This document shows positions 1 through 8,641 of a DNA stretch of 64,000 nucleotides, one piece after another (positions within the stretch are counted from its first letter, which is position 1; every line of letters begins with the position of its first letter). Location of the stretch: positions 1 to 64,000 of the forward strand of contig JBAYES010000003.1 in NCBI GenBank assembly GCA_041667545.1, read 5' to 3'. The stretch comes from SLID01 sp041667545. GTDB lineage: Bacteria > Omnitrophota > Gorgyraeia > Tantalellales > Tantalellaceae. Made by a program: the position numbers and the translations under genes. The notes beneath the pieces are model-generated. The model was not told the origin of the DNA, made no database searches, and saw only the letters and a list, made by a program, of their open reading frames with translations.

Positions 1-516
1 AACCCTGTCTTTTTCAGCATGAAATACATCATACGCCTCAGTGCCTAAGCTCGGACTAAATGCCGGATATGATTCCAGATCACGCTTTGTCACCGCAGGG
101 TGTCCATGTAAAGCAAAAGCCAAACCAAAAAGCTTTCCTTTAGCTTTCCAAAGATCAAGTTTTGCCTTATCACGTTCTCGGTTAAGACGTTTTCTGATTT
201 CTATAACTTTCTGAGATTCCTCATCTTTCAGAGCGATAAAAGCCTCCTCGAGTTTTTCTTTAAGCTTCTCAAGGCTTTCAGAAACCACGTCGAGATTGAT
301 ATTACATTCCTCAAGTGCGGAATCCGCTTCTTTAACAGCATTCGGATTAACTTTTTCACCGCACATGATCCTGCTTCTGATCTCTTTAGCTCTTTCCTTA
401 GCGTCTTGCTTTTCTTTTTCGCACTGCCTCTGTTTTTCTTCAAGAGCGATGATCTGTTCAGCGATCTCATCGGGCGTGCTTTTGCCTCTTAACACATTTA
501 AAAAATTAAGTTTCAT
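1..516 (-). CDS. Partial coiled-coil protein of element A (runs off window)
   Basis: The frame is open from an ATG at 516 to the window edge, so at least 172 codons are present and the C-terminus is missing. An AAGGAG ribosome site sits just upstream and overlaps the end of the preceding gene, suggesting translational coupling. The visible part is strongly charged (many Lys, Glu, Arg) and helical, with coiled-coil character over roughly residues 15-125. I do not recognise a family. Its place in a leftward operon after a gene whose repeats match a prohead protease tail suggests a phage morphogenesis protein, possibly scaffold-like; that is inference. Confidence 0.75.
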   Translation of the reverse strand, partial: MKLNFLNVLRGKSTPDEIAEQIIALEEKQRQCEKEKQDAKERAKEIRSRIMCGEKVNPNAVKEADSALEECNINLDVVSESLEKLKEKLEEAFIALKDEESQKVIEIRKRLNRERDKAKLDLWKAKGKLFGLAFALHGHPAVTKRDLESYPAFSPSLGTEAYDVFHAEKDRV

Positions 517-520
517 TGTC

Positions 521-934
521 TTATCTCCTTTTTTTAGGTGCGGTTATTGATAATGCTTCTTCAAACGGACAGTCCGTTTCATTTTGGTATTTTCTCGCAC
601 GCCAAACGTGATCAAGCTGTTCTGCGATTACCACACTGCCTGAATCTGCTTCTTTTTCCGGTGCGGTCTTACTTAAAGCGTCAGTTAACGTGCATTCAAA
701 CTTCTCACGGTACTCATACGCTTTCTTTAAGTGGTCAAGACGGACATCGCCTTCACTCGCCATGCTATCGTTCTTCTTAGCAGTCGCCTGCAAGGCTTCT
801 GTGAGTGAACAGTTATGCCTCATCATATAAAGATTAGCGTCAATTAAATGAACGAGTTGTTTTTCTTCAGTTGACCCCGGCACATACCGGCTAATCATCC
901 CGCTTATCGTGTTTAATAAATGAGCTTGTTTCAT
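521..934 (-). CDS. Small phage protein made of three degenerate repeats
   Basis: 137 aa, ATG start with AGGAGG upstream. The protein is almost entirely three repeats of about 28 residues (around residues 28-54, 66-94 and 107-135). Each has a helix with an aromatic residue in the middle followed by a short acidic/Leu helix ending in a T-A-K/P-K motif. The same unit occurs once at the C-terminus of the prohead protease at 36051-37112. Function is unknown. The shared module suggests a role in head assembly or in binding a common partner (inference). The stop overlaps the ribosome site of the next gene. Confidence 0.75.
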   Translation of the reverse strand: MKQAHLLNTISGMISRYVPGSTEEKQLVHLIDANLYMMRHNCSLTEALQATAKKNDSMASEGDVRLDHLKKAYEYREKFECTLTDALSKTAPEKEADSGSVVIAEQLDHVWRARKYQNETDCPFEEALSITAPKKRR

Positions 935-959
935 TTTTTATTCCTCCTGTTTTTTTTGT

Positions 960-1323
960 TTATCCACATTAAAAATCTCCCTAATTTTCAATCTATAATT
1001 ACATCATTTTCACCCCCTTTTCTGATGATCGTGAGCGTTGTGAACGTCGATTCCACTACTTTCTAAATCCCTCTCTACGCCTCTTTTACACCCCTTTTTT
1101 GTGACTTTCCTGACCTTTTCCCTTATATTTTTCTTTTTTTAGAACAGAGGGGTTTTTACGTTCACAATGTTCACAAACTACATAACTCCTCGTAGATTAA
1201 GGAGTTAACCCCTGAGCGTAGGTGTGACCGTAGACTTTGGACGTTCACAACATTCACACTTTTCAGTACGGTCTCGGGTCCTCACGGTCACAACGCTCAC
1301 CGACGTTCACACCGACGCTCAGA
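960..1323. other. Candidate replication origin of element A (iterons plus DnaA box)
   Basis: A perfect DnaA box (TTATCCACA) lies at 960-968, followed by an AT-rich stretch to about 1013. Six related boxes with consensus close to ACGTTCACAACGCTCAC follow at 1031-1049 (inverted), 1158-1176, 1213-1233 (inverted), 1241-1259, 1284-1300 and 1303-1323. The last two lie inside the 3' end of the primase-helicase gene. Iterons in and beside a replication gene are the lambda O arrangement. No gene was found in 935-1262. The origin role is inferred. Confidence 0.6.
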
Positions 1324-3614
1324 CCATTTTCAAAGAGCGAATTGCCCTTAGTTTTTCGTAAAATAAACAGCTTCCTGCCAGTACCGGCTTCACGTTTATT
1401 ACTGCGTAAAATATCAATTCCCACACTCCTCATAACAGGTGCGATACGCATAAGTTCAGAAGCTAAAGCCCTAGCATTAGCGGGAATTGTTTTATCGAAC
1501 CCTGTCTCCGGCTGAATACTTGAAAGAAGCGTAGTCGCAGATCCTGCCCATTCACCGCCGTTTGATTCCACAAGATAAGTAAGGCGCTGGGCGAGTGTAC
1601 TTTCTTCGGCAGTATCTTCCCATTTATGATCAACTGATTCCTGATACTTCTGTAAAAACTCATCCGGAGAAAAACCTAAATATCCCGACAAGCCTGATCC
1701 CCATTTAGCGAAATCTGACATCCTGAACCGTTCATACCCTGACACTCCGTCAACAACAGCCATAGCTTTTGAAAGGGCGGTAAAGAACCCGCCAAGAATA
1801 CCCGGCAAAGAAGCCCGCCACTCATCAGCAATTTGTTTCTCGGGTCGTGTCTCTTTTAAGATAGGAATATCGAATATTATTGATCGATCTAAAAGGTCGG
1901 GTCGGCAGATAGAACTGCCTATACCGTTTAAAACAAAACATCTGCGGTAAGTCCTTATAAATTCTTCGTCATTAGTGTAGAGTGACCGTTTCATGTCGCC
2001 TTCACCGGTTACCGCACGGCATAAAAAGTCACTGAACCATTCAGACACACGAGAGAGGTTGTCGAAGTTATTTACCCAATGCTTATCAGCAATCATCTGT
2101 GCCTGTTCTAAATCCTTAGGTGCTGAAATTGACATTACCTTTGACGGATCACATAGGCTCTTAACCAACCTTGAATTATTTGATTTGCCGGTACCTTGCT
2201 CTCCGATCTGAACAGGGATAACATGCGGAATATCAGGAATGAAGAACGTAGCAACAACCGTCATAAAAAGACAAGCGTCATCTTTATTTATATTGCAGAA
2301 GTCCAATAACTTTACCGGATCATATCCCTTAACCGGCATAACCTGCTCTGATTGGTGAGGGTAACGCTTAAATATCGGCGGTAGAAAAACAATCTCCCAA
2401 CCGTCTTTTGTAATTACAACACCCCGCCAGTCTTTAGTTGTTAAATCGTAATAAATCGCTCCGTTATACCAGCCCACACGGTTATACAGCTCAATCTGGC
2501 GACCGCCTTCACATTGTGCCTCGACCTGAATGCGTGCCTGTTTTAACGCTTCGTTGCCCGGCGGGTGACCAAAATCCCTACGATACCGCATAGCAAAGCA
2601 GTTCCTAAACCGTGAACTGCTCGTCTGGCAAACCTCAAAATGCTTATCAAAAGGAAGGACAACATAGGGGTTACCCTGCTGATCAGAAAAATATTCCGTG
2701 ATGATTTCTTCGCAATCTCGGGTTATTATCTCGCCTTGAGTGAGCTTCTTTTGCTTAGGCGATTTTGAATCGGTAAATTCATTCTGCGTGTCCTGAATCG
2801 CTTTATCGATAAGACTTTGACCATACGTCTTGCCATCACTAAAATGCTTCTCATCCCACTTAGAACGCATAAGACCGGACTGACGGAACAAAGAATCCAT
2901 AGCCACCGAATTCTTGCCAGTCCAAAAAGCGAGTTTATTGCATAAAGCTAGATCCGCCTCTGACTGGGAAGGATAATCGTCCTGCCATTTGCCTTCATAC
3001 AATTTCAAGAAAACATCAGCGTCTTTGCTTTTTCTGATCCTGTTAAGGATAAATTTTATTTTCTTGTTATCCGAGTCCAGACTTTCAAGATGTTCGTATA
3101 AGGCTTTGAGTTTATCGGGGCATTCCGTGATCGTATTATTACAACCATCAACTATGTCCCCAGTCGTAATAAGGAATCTACTCCCCGAATACATCTCAAC
3201 ATTAAATGAGCTAAGCTTGCGATCTCGAGGAAGTACGCCTTTACAGATGATATGAATACCTGTTCCGCTTACTGAATATTCTGTGTAGCTATTAATCTCG
3301 GATATTATTTCTTTAGCAAAAGGCGAGATAATGCCATCTGTGACGCAGTTATCAATATCTATGCCCACATACGGCAGATTGATAGCAAAGCCGATAGCGT
3401 CAAGATTATCCGCTCGCTTAATGACCTCATCAAATGAATGCCATGTTTTTGGATCATTACACCGGGCGTTTTTACCGGTCAAAACATCAACAGGTATCTT
3501 TTTATCCTTCTTGCCTTTTTGTGGTGTGAATTTGAAGCCTACCCAGATCGGCAGGTCTTTGAGAACTTGAGGAATATTTTCCCTGTTCTTCTCTTTTCTT
3601 CTCTCTTTCTTCAT
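1263..3614 (-). CDS. Phage primase-polymerase/helicase
   Basis: 783 aa replication protein. The N-terminal ~190 residues look like an archaeo-eukaryotic primase-polymerase: D86-x-D88 metal ligands, an S-x-S-G-x-G-x-H motif ending at H121, and a later acidic residue near 153. A middle segment (about 196-275) resembles the helical linker domain of NrS-1-type polymerases. The C-terminal half has a Walker A motif (GEQGTGKS, 471-478) and resembles a superfamily 3 viral helicase. In the family this protein primes and unwinds phage DNA. Start: the ATG at 3614 has no strong ribosome site. Its 3' end carries two iteron-like boxes of the candidate origin. Confidence 0.85.
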   Translation of the reverse strand: MKKERRKEKNRENIPQVLKDLPIWVGFKFTPQKGKKDKKIPVDVLTGKNARCNDPKTWHSFDEVIKRADNLDAIGFAINLPYVGIDIDNCVTDGIISPFAKEIISEINSYTEYSVSGTGIHIICKGVLPRDRKLSSFNVEMYSGSRFLITTGDIVDGCNNTITECPDKLKALYEHLESLDSDNKKIKFILNRIRKSKDADVFLKLYEGKWQDDYPSQSEADLALCNKLAFWTGKNSVAMDSLFRQSGLMRSKWDEKHFSDGKTYGQSLIDKAIQDTQNEFTDSKSPKQKKLTQGEIITRDCEEIITEYFSDQQGNPYVVLPFDKHFEVCQTSSSRFRNCFAMRYRRDFGHPPGNEALKQARIQVEAQCEGGRQIELYNRVGWYNGAIYYDLTTKDWRGVVITKDGWEIVFLPPIFKRYPHQSEQVMPVKGYDPVKLLDFCNINKDDACLFMTVVATFFIPDIPHVIPVQIGEQGTGKSNNSRLVKSLCDPSKVMSISAPKDLEQAQMIADKHWVNNFDNLSRVSEWFSDFLCRAVTGEGDMKRSLYTNDEEFIRTYRRCFVLNGIGSSICRPDLLDRSIIFDIPILKETRPEKQIADEWRASLPGILGGFFTALSKAMAVVDGVSGYERFRMSDFAKWGSGLSGYLGFSPDEFLQKYQESVDHKWEDTAEESTLAQRLTYLVESNGGEWAGSATTLLSSIQPETGFDKTIPANARALASELMRIAPVMRSVGIDILRSNKREAGTGRKLFILRKTKGNSLFENGLSVGVNVGERCDREDPRPY

Positions 3615-3616
3615 TT

Positions 3617-3847
3617 TTATGCTCCGTTCTGAAATATAAAGTCTTTAACCTTCCTGTAACATTGAAATAACTGCTCCTCTTTGGAGTTATTAAAAAACTT
3701 ATCCGCCAGCTTGCGTGTTTTCTCGGCATCACCAAAAAGAATTCGTTTCTGCCTGCCGGAACCGGATAAGCCTTTCATGTCGCACCCCTGTGATACGAGG
3801 TACGTGGCTAAATAAATATTTCCCGCTTCAAAGTAATTTTCTTCCAT
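3617..3847 (-). CDS. DUF5659-like small protein
   Basis: 76 aa. I take the ATG at 3847, which has an AGGAAAG ribosome site. A longer frame to 3964 only adds residues translated from the repeat array. The pattern (an aliphatic A-T-Y-L segment, a conserved glycine, F-G-D, a run of charged residues, then Y-R-K-V-K-D-x-I-F) resembles DUF5659, a small family common in mobile elements of uncultured bacteria. Function is unknown. It lies directly upstream of the primase-helicase and is probably co-transcribed with it. Element C carries a similar protein at 52551-52790. Confidence 0.65.
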   Translation of the reverse strand: MEENYFEAGNIYLATYLVSQGCDMKGLSGSGRQKRILFGDAEKTRKLADKFFNNSKEEQLFQCYRKVKDFIFQNGA

Positions 3848-3876
3848 AATTCTTTCCTTTTCTTTGCCTGGACTAG

Positions 3877-4670
3877 GTACATACAACTTTTTTTCTCGAT
3901 TTGTTGCACCCATTTTCAGATATACGACGCGCCCCCGAAAACTGTCGGGATATATTTCCTTCATAGGGTATATACGACGTCTTTCTTAATTCTGTCCCCC
4001 CCATACATACAGATTTTCCTGCCAAAATGTCGCGCTTGATCTTGAACTTTTTGCCCCTCACTATATACATACAGATTTTTTCCAAAAAGTGTCCCCCCTT
4101 AGAGCGTATATACGTAAAAAATCTTCAAAATGTTGCAGGTGTTTTTAAAATTTTTCATCACCACCACCCTCAAAACGTATATACGGAAAAATTTCTCAAA
4201 GTGTCTCACTCTTTTTTGCCTTTTTTCCAAAAACCTCTCCTTCAAAACATACATACGTCAAAATTCTTCAAAATGTTGCAGACTAAATTACAATTCTTGC
4301 TCCCACCGGGTACATACAACTTTTTTTGCCAAAGTGTCTCAGCCGTTCTAAATATACATTCCCCATAATTCTCAAAAGTGTCGGGATTATTTTCTCCTCA
4401 AAGCGTATATACCGAGTTTTTCCAAAAAGTGTCGGAATTATTTTGCCCATATTCGTGTATTCAGGATTTTTCCGAAAAGTGTCGGAATTATTTTCCCCCT
4501 ATTAGTACATTCCGGTTTTTTCCGCAAAGTGTCGGAACTTTTTTTATTTTTTCTGCAACAAATCAGGAAAAAAAGTCGTATATACGTATTAGGGTGGGAC
4601 ACTTTCGCTAAAAAAACTGTATATACGCAGTAGTAGACAAATTATTTAAAGAAAATCCCGACACTTTTGG
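3877..4670. repeat. Irregular iteron-like array upstream of recombinase A
   Basis: About fifteen copies of a TAYATAC box, most often the palindromic GTATATAC, occur between 3877 and 4627 at irregular spacings of roughly 30-70 bp. Examples start at 3877, 3968, 4003, 4106, 4177, 4249, 4310, 4405, 4578 and 4619. Many are followed 12-18 bp later by a second box close to TTTTCCGAAAAGTGTCGGAA, itself an imperfect inverted repeat; in the last two units the AAAGTGTC box is inverted. One and a half similar units lie in front of recombinase B at 46678-46765. No convincing gene is present between 3848 and 4759. Binding array for a repressor, replication protein or recombinase cofactor is inferred. Confidence 0.8.
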
Positions 4671-4706
4671 CATTTTTACGGAATATATATATATGGGGGT
4701 ATTAGC

Positions 4707-4733
4707 TTGACTTGTCCCAAGGAGTGTTATAGG
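4707..4733 (+). promoter_or_regulatory. Promoter-like element of recombinase A
   Basis: TTGACT (4707-4712), a 15-bp spacer and TATAGG (4728-4733) lie upstream of the recombinase ribosome site. The same hexamers with the same 15-bp spacing lie upstream of recombinase B (46823-46849), although the spacers differ. That conservation is the main support. A 15-bp spacer is short for a sigma-70 promoter, so activation or another sigma factor is possible. Confidence 0.5.
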
Positions 4734-4759
4734 GGTGTTGTATTAAGGAGGTTTGAAAA

Positions 4760-6562
4760 ATGAGTGCAGAGAAGAAAAGAAAAAAGTTCGTAATTTACAC
4801 ACGCTGTTCAACTGATGATCAGGCAAAAGGTGACTTCACCACGCTTGACGCACAGGCTCACCACTGCCGGAATATGCTTGAAGCGTTCGGTTATGAAATG
4901 GCTGATTTCGGTGATAAAGGTATTATTAACGATGACGGTTATTCAGGCAAAGACCTGAACCGCCCCGGAATCCAGTCAATCCTTAAAGACATACAATCCA
5001 AAAAGTCGTTTGACGGAATCATATTTTTTAGGCTTGATAGGCTCACCAGAAACCCTCGTGACCTTTACGGCATGATCGATACCTTCAAGGCTGAAGATAT
5101 AGCCTTTTTATCCGTCAGAGAGAATCTTGATAGCACAACAGCCATAGGCAGAGTTGTGATCGGCATCATCGGCTTATTATCAGCCTTTGAGCGTGAACTT
5201 ACAGGCGAACGTGTAAAAGCTTCAGCTATCGCAAGAGCAAGACAAGGAAAATGGGTAGCGGGTAAACCGCCTTACGGATACATACAAGTCAAAGACGGTG
5301 AAAGATTATCAAACGGTAGACAACCACACAAAATTGAACTTGATAAAAACCTTGCTCCTCATTTTAAGATGATCTTTGAAATGGCGGCTGATAACCATTC
5401 GCTCTCAACTATCGGCAACGAACTTATCAAAAGAGAAGTCCCCACAGCAAACGGCAACCTCTGGCGTAAACAGACTATTGCTAAAATACTAAAGAATCCA
5501 TTTTATAAAGGAATGATTTCATACTCAGGCGAGATAAATAAAGGCAATCACGAAGCAGTTGTAGATGAAGAATTATGGAGTAAAGCAAACAAGATAATAT
5601 CCGCAAGCCTACCCGGACACAGGTTCTTGAAAACAACTCTGGACTACAGCCATCTGTTAAAGGGCATTCTGTTCTGCGGAAAATGTGGGAGTTATTTTGT
5701 ATCAACACACGCCCGAGGCAAAATGGGCAATAAGTTTTATTATTACGAATGCAGTCGAGCAAGACAAAAACTCGGATGCGATACTAAGCGCATATCAGCA
5801 ACATCATTTGACCGGGCGGTTATTGACTTTTTAGGCAGGGCGTCCGAAGACCAGAATATTATTGTAAAAGCTATCGGGAACGCTATTGAGCATTCATCAA
5901 CACAACTCGATAAATACGATAAGGAAATCCGCCAGTTAAAAAAGAAACTCGACAAAGCCAAAGACTCTGCTGATAAACTGCTTAACCTTGCCATAGAAAA
6001 GGTTATCACCAAGGGACGGACTTATTCAGAAAAAATGGACACACTTGAAACCGAAATCACCGTTCTTGAAGATAAACTCGGAAAAGCCAAAGCCCGAAGG
6101 AAAGCCGCTGAGATGACCGCTAACTCGAACGAATACCTGCACGCAAACCTACAGCTTGCCATGAGATACCTCGATCAAGCCCCTCCAGACGCCCAAATCG
6201 CCCTTTTAAAGGCACTTATCAAGATACTCAAGGTTTATGACGATCATGTGAAGATGGAAATGTTTATAAACGAACCGAACGATGAACTTGTGCAGAACTT
6301 ACCACTGAAAGAGCCCCAAAAACAACGAACCCCGCTCCTTCTTGAGGAACAGGGTTCGACTGAGCGTCAACAATGGCGGCTCAGCGGGAACTATAGACGA
6401 AAGTCACAACTCCAAGAAATACAACTACTTGTGAAACTTTACAAAAAGCGAAGTATGGGTGCTCTCATCTCATTAGGTAAACCAATCGATACTTCCCGCC
6501 GTTACGATAAAGGTATTCTATCACGAAACCGCGTAAAAGCCACCGAAACCGTAGTTTTATAA
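4760..6562 (+). CDS. Large serine recombinase (prophage A integrase)
   Basis: 600 aa; ATG at 4760 with AAGGAGG upstream. Residues about 9-155 form the resolvase catalytic domain with nucleophile Ser17 (R-C-S-T-D-D-Q) and the R-L-D-R-L-T-R segment near 91-97. The recombinase domain follows (about 165-290), then a zinc ribbon with C306, C309, C331 and C340 and a coiled coil (about 375-455). Such proteins integrate and excise prophages at attP/attB. The protein matches recombinase B along most of its length. Homology stops at Trp539-Arg540, encoded by TGGCGG at 6374-6379. The last 60 codons probably belong to the left end of the neighbouring prophage. Confidence 0.92.
   Translation: MSAEKKRKKFVIYTRCSTDDQAKGDFTTLDAQAHHCRNMLEAFGYEMADFGDKGIINDDGYSGKDLNRPGIQSILKDIQSKKSFDGIIFFRLDRLTRNPRDLYGMIDTFKAEDIAFLSVRENLDSTTAIGRVVIGIIGLLSAFERELTGERVKASAIARARQGKWVAGKPPYGYIQVKDGERLSNGRQPHKIELDKNLAPHFKMIFEMAADNHSLSTIGNELIKREVPTANGNLWRKQTIAKILKNPFYKGMISYSGEINKGNHEAVVDEELWSKANKIISASLPGHRFLKTTLDYSHLLKGILFCGKCGSYFVSTHARGKMGNKFYYYECSRARQKLGCDTKRISATSFDRAVIDFLGRASEDQNIIVKAIGNAIEHSSTQLDKYDKEIRQLKKKLDKAKDSADKLLNLAIEKVITKGRTYSEKMDTLETEITVLEDKLGKAKARRKAAEMTANSNEYLHANLQLAMRYLDQAPPDAQIALLKALIKILKVYDDHVKMEMFINEPNDELVQNLPLKEPQKQRTPLLLEEQGSTERQQWRLSGNYRRKSQLQEIQLLVKLYKKRSMGALISLGKPIDTSRRYDKGILSRNRVKATETVVL
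6327..6379 (+). other. Candidate attachment junction between prophages A and B
   Basis: An inverted repeat bounded by GAACCC and GGGTTC (6327-6357) is followed by a tract matching the end of recombinase B (GTTCG-N-CTG-NN-CGTC) and by TGGCGG at 6374-6379. The two recombinase regions are alike up to TGGCGG and then diverge. In B the TGGCGG is the CCA end of tRNA-Ser. I infer that TGGCGG, or part of it, is the crossover core, so prophage B begins here. Confidence 0.5.
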
Positions 6563-6625
6563 TGGGCCCCGTCGCCTCACCTTTATCCCTCTTAGACACG
6601 TGGTACCAGCAAATCAGCTAATGTT

Positions 6626-6649
6626 GTAGGGGTTAGCATACCCTTCTAC
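6626..6649. terminator. Weak hairpin between convergent genes
   Basis: GTAG-GGGT and ACCC-TT-CTAC form an imperfect stem between the end of recombinase A (+) and the end of the HNH gene (-). There is no clear U-run on either strand. It could slow or stop convergent transcription. Support is weak. Confidence 0.25.
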
Positions 6650-7677
6650 CAAAAGTTCTCTAACTCTTGTTTGGCACAAAATGCTTTATCAGCTTCGTCT
6701 TTGCTCGAATATGAGCCAAGTTTAAAATGAATAAAATGCTTCGATTTCTCATGAAGCTCAATTCCAACAATTGACCACTTACGATCAGCTCTTTCGCACA
6801 TTACTAAAATTGATGATTTATCCTTAAGGATTATAGACTCCAAGACTGTGAGCTTGGGACAAATATCTTCATTATCACTATGCGCAAATATTGATCCAAC
6901 CCTAATATTCTGAAAGTATTCCCCAAGAGGATCATTTCCAAAATCTTGAGGGCAACATGGAAAATAGGCGCCCGCTCGCCACATATATTGTGCACACCAT
7001 GGTGTTAAGGCAAGATCTAAACCCGGTTCTCCAGCAAGACCAACTTCCCACTTTTGCAGAGGCTTATAAACTCCCTTCCCAAAAGTGCTATTGCAATTGC
7101 TGTCACCAGTTAATCTTGCGGGCTTATTATCAGAATTTGCCCAAACAGACATTCGCATCTTACAGTTTTGTGCCTCCTCAGGCGTTACCGTTCGCATCCA
7201 TGTAAAGTTCGGATCTCCTTGAAGATCATTTAGCATCGAAGGATTTTCAAGAAAAGCCTCAATACTACCGCATAAATATTCAATCTTTTTCCGGGTCACT
7301 GGATTTTTAAGGGCATTCTCTAATCGAGTCAACCATCTCAGATTTTCAGGTCGATTATTCCTACAGTTTGTATCAATATGATCTACCACATGATTGGGGT
7401 CAGGCGACTCTCCGTGAAAAGCAGTGGCCACAATTCTATGAATGCGAACATTCGAAATATGCAAATATGGATTTGCTGAATTTTCCTTCCCGAACGTCCA
7501 TTTATTATCGTTGGCGCGCGCACGCTTGCCGTTTACTTGATGCCGCAATACCGCACCGTTGTCCCGGACGGAATATTTTTCGTTTTTATAGACACAAGTC
7601 TTTTCTTCATTGAAATTATTTATATCAGCATTCGTCACGTTATTTCGCTCCTGATAGAAGTCTGCTTGTGTGTCCAA
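6646..7677 (-). CDS. HNH endonuclease-like protein (last gene of defence operon)
   Basis: 343 aa. An N-terminal segment of about 50-135 has the HNH_3/homing-nuclease pattern: V-V-D-H-I-D-T-N-C-R-N-N-R-P-E-N-L-R-W, with H-I-D as metal site and the N-R-x-E-N-L-R-W signature. The C-terminal ~200 residues are unrecognised. The start is a TTG at 7677 without a strong ribosome site, so the true start is uncertain. It is the promoter-distal member of a leftward gene series that includes methyltransferases and MORC ATPases. A nuclease role in defence is inferred; a free-standing homing-type nuclease is the alternative. Confidence 0.7.
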   Translation of the reverse strand: MDTQADFYQERNNVTNADINNFNEEKTCVYKNEKYSVRDNGAVLRHQVNGKRARANDNKWTFGKENSANPYLHISNVRIHRIVATAFHGESPDPNHVVDHIDTNCRNNRPENLRWLTRLENALKNPVTRKKIEYLCGSIEAFLENPSMLNDLQGDPNFTWMRTVTPEEAQNCKMRMSVWANSDNKPARLTGDSNCNSTFGKGVYKPLQKWEVGLAGEPGLDLALTPWCAQYMWRAGAYFPCCPQDFGNDPLGEYFQNIRVGSIFAHSDNEDICPKLTVLESIILKDKSSILVMCERADRKWSIVGIELHEKSKHFIHFKLGSYSSKDEADKAFCAKQELENFW

Positions 7678-7907
7678 AATTCCACGTTCTAGTCAGTTTT
7701 CAGGTTAGTTTTCCGGCTTCTATCCTCTAACTATTCACCATCTTCCCATTTTGTCCGACAACAAGACCCTGCAACCCCTGCTTTAGCACGCTTAACCCCA
7801 ACCCGGATGCCTGTAGACACACAGCCATCATGAATACGCTTGATGTCGTTTGCCCACTTATCCATATCCTCCAATTGAATTTCGTATATCCAAAAACTCC
7901 AACATGT

Positions 7908-8597
7908 CTACTCCCACCCGATCTCGCATGCAAGATATTCCCTGATAACAATTCGAATAGTTACCCCGCTACCCGTGAAAGCAAGATATCGATAGCGTTC
8001 AGGCTGAACGGTAATCCACAAAACCGAGCCGGGCTCATTCACAATTAAACGTTGCGAAGCACGGCTACCCACCTCTGGGAATACCACAGGCCTTGGCACA
8101 TCCTCAAAAGAATCCCTCTTCTCTGAGTCCATAGCAATAAATGGCGTACAAGTAAACCTAACTGGATCACCCAATTGCGGCTCATTCAACTCATAAACCG
8201 CGTGTCCGCGCGCCAACTTCAATAGTACATTTTTAACACGAGGCAACTCGGCAGAGAACAATACTCCGTTATCTACTTCTTTTTGAGCCTGTTTGAATTT
8301 TGAAACCAGCGCAGGCTTTCTTTGTAAAATTGAACTGATTCTCTTTCGCTCAATAGCATTATAATCAATTGTTCCGCAAACAACGCATTCTATAAGACAT
8401 GCTAAATACTCTTCATCAAGGGAGAAACTCTCATTACACGATTGGCACGCAAAGGCTACCGATAAATTCGCAGGATAAGGTTTATCCAAAAAAACTTTGG
8501 AAGGAACGTGATCTCGCGTTTCTGTTCCTTTCCCGCAATGACAACAAAACCCGGACTGTCTTCTGTCTCCCAAATTCAACAACTGCTCCATTGGCAC
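7908..8597 (-). CDS. HNH-type zinc nuclease-like protein
   Basis: 229 aa. A C-x2-C pair at 18/21, D29-H30, Asn44 and a second C-x2-C-N at 51-55 form the zinc-bound HNH fold seen in small restriction-associated nucleases. The remainder is unrecognised. It follows the GHKL ATPase at 8642 on the same strand and is probably co-transcribed. The 230 bases between it and the next gene (7678-7907) hold nothing I can identify. Confidence 0.65.
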   Translation of the reverse strand: MPMEQLLNLGDRRQSGFCCHCGKGTETRDHVPSKVFLDKPYPANLSVAFACQSCNESFSLDEEYLACLIECVVCGTIDYNAIERKRISSILQRKPALVSKFKQAQKEVDNGVLFSAELPRVKNVLLKLARGHAVYELNEPQLGDPVRFTCTPFIAMDSEKRDSFEDVPRPVVFPEVGSRASQRLIVNEPGSVLWITVQPERYRYLAFTGSGVTIRIVIREYLACEIGWE

Positions 8598-8641
8598 AAT
8601 CCTTCAATAATTGAATTTATCATCAGAACCATGTTTAAATT

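Noticed and set aside
4027..4611. Short + strand reading frames in the repeat array
   Set aside because: They are translations of the repeats, Phe/Ser/Lys-rich, with no ribosome sites and no protein-like composition.
3877..4670. CRISPR array
   Set aside because: The units are degenerate, variably spaced (about 30-70 bp), partly inverted and palindromic at the core; there are no cas genes.
6626..6649. tRNA-Ser variable-arm remnant (GTAGGGGTTA...TACCC resembles the tRNA arm)
   Set aside because: The match is limited to a short hairpin-forming stretch with gaps, and no acceptor, T-arm or anticodon sequence adjoins it.
7727..7951. 74-aa reading frame between the HNH genes
   Set aside because: It overlaps the end of the 7908-8597 gene, lacks a ribosome site and has no recognisable pattern.
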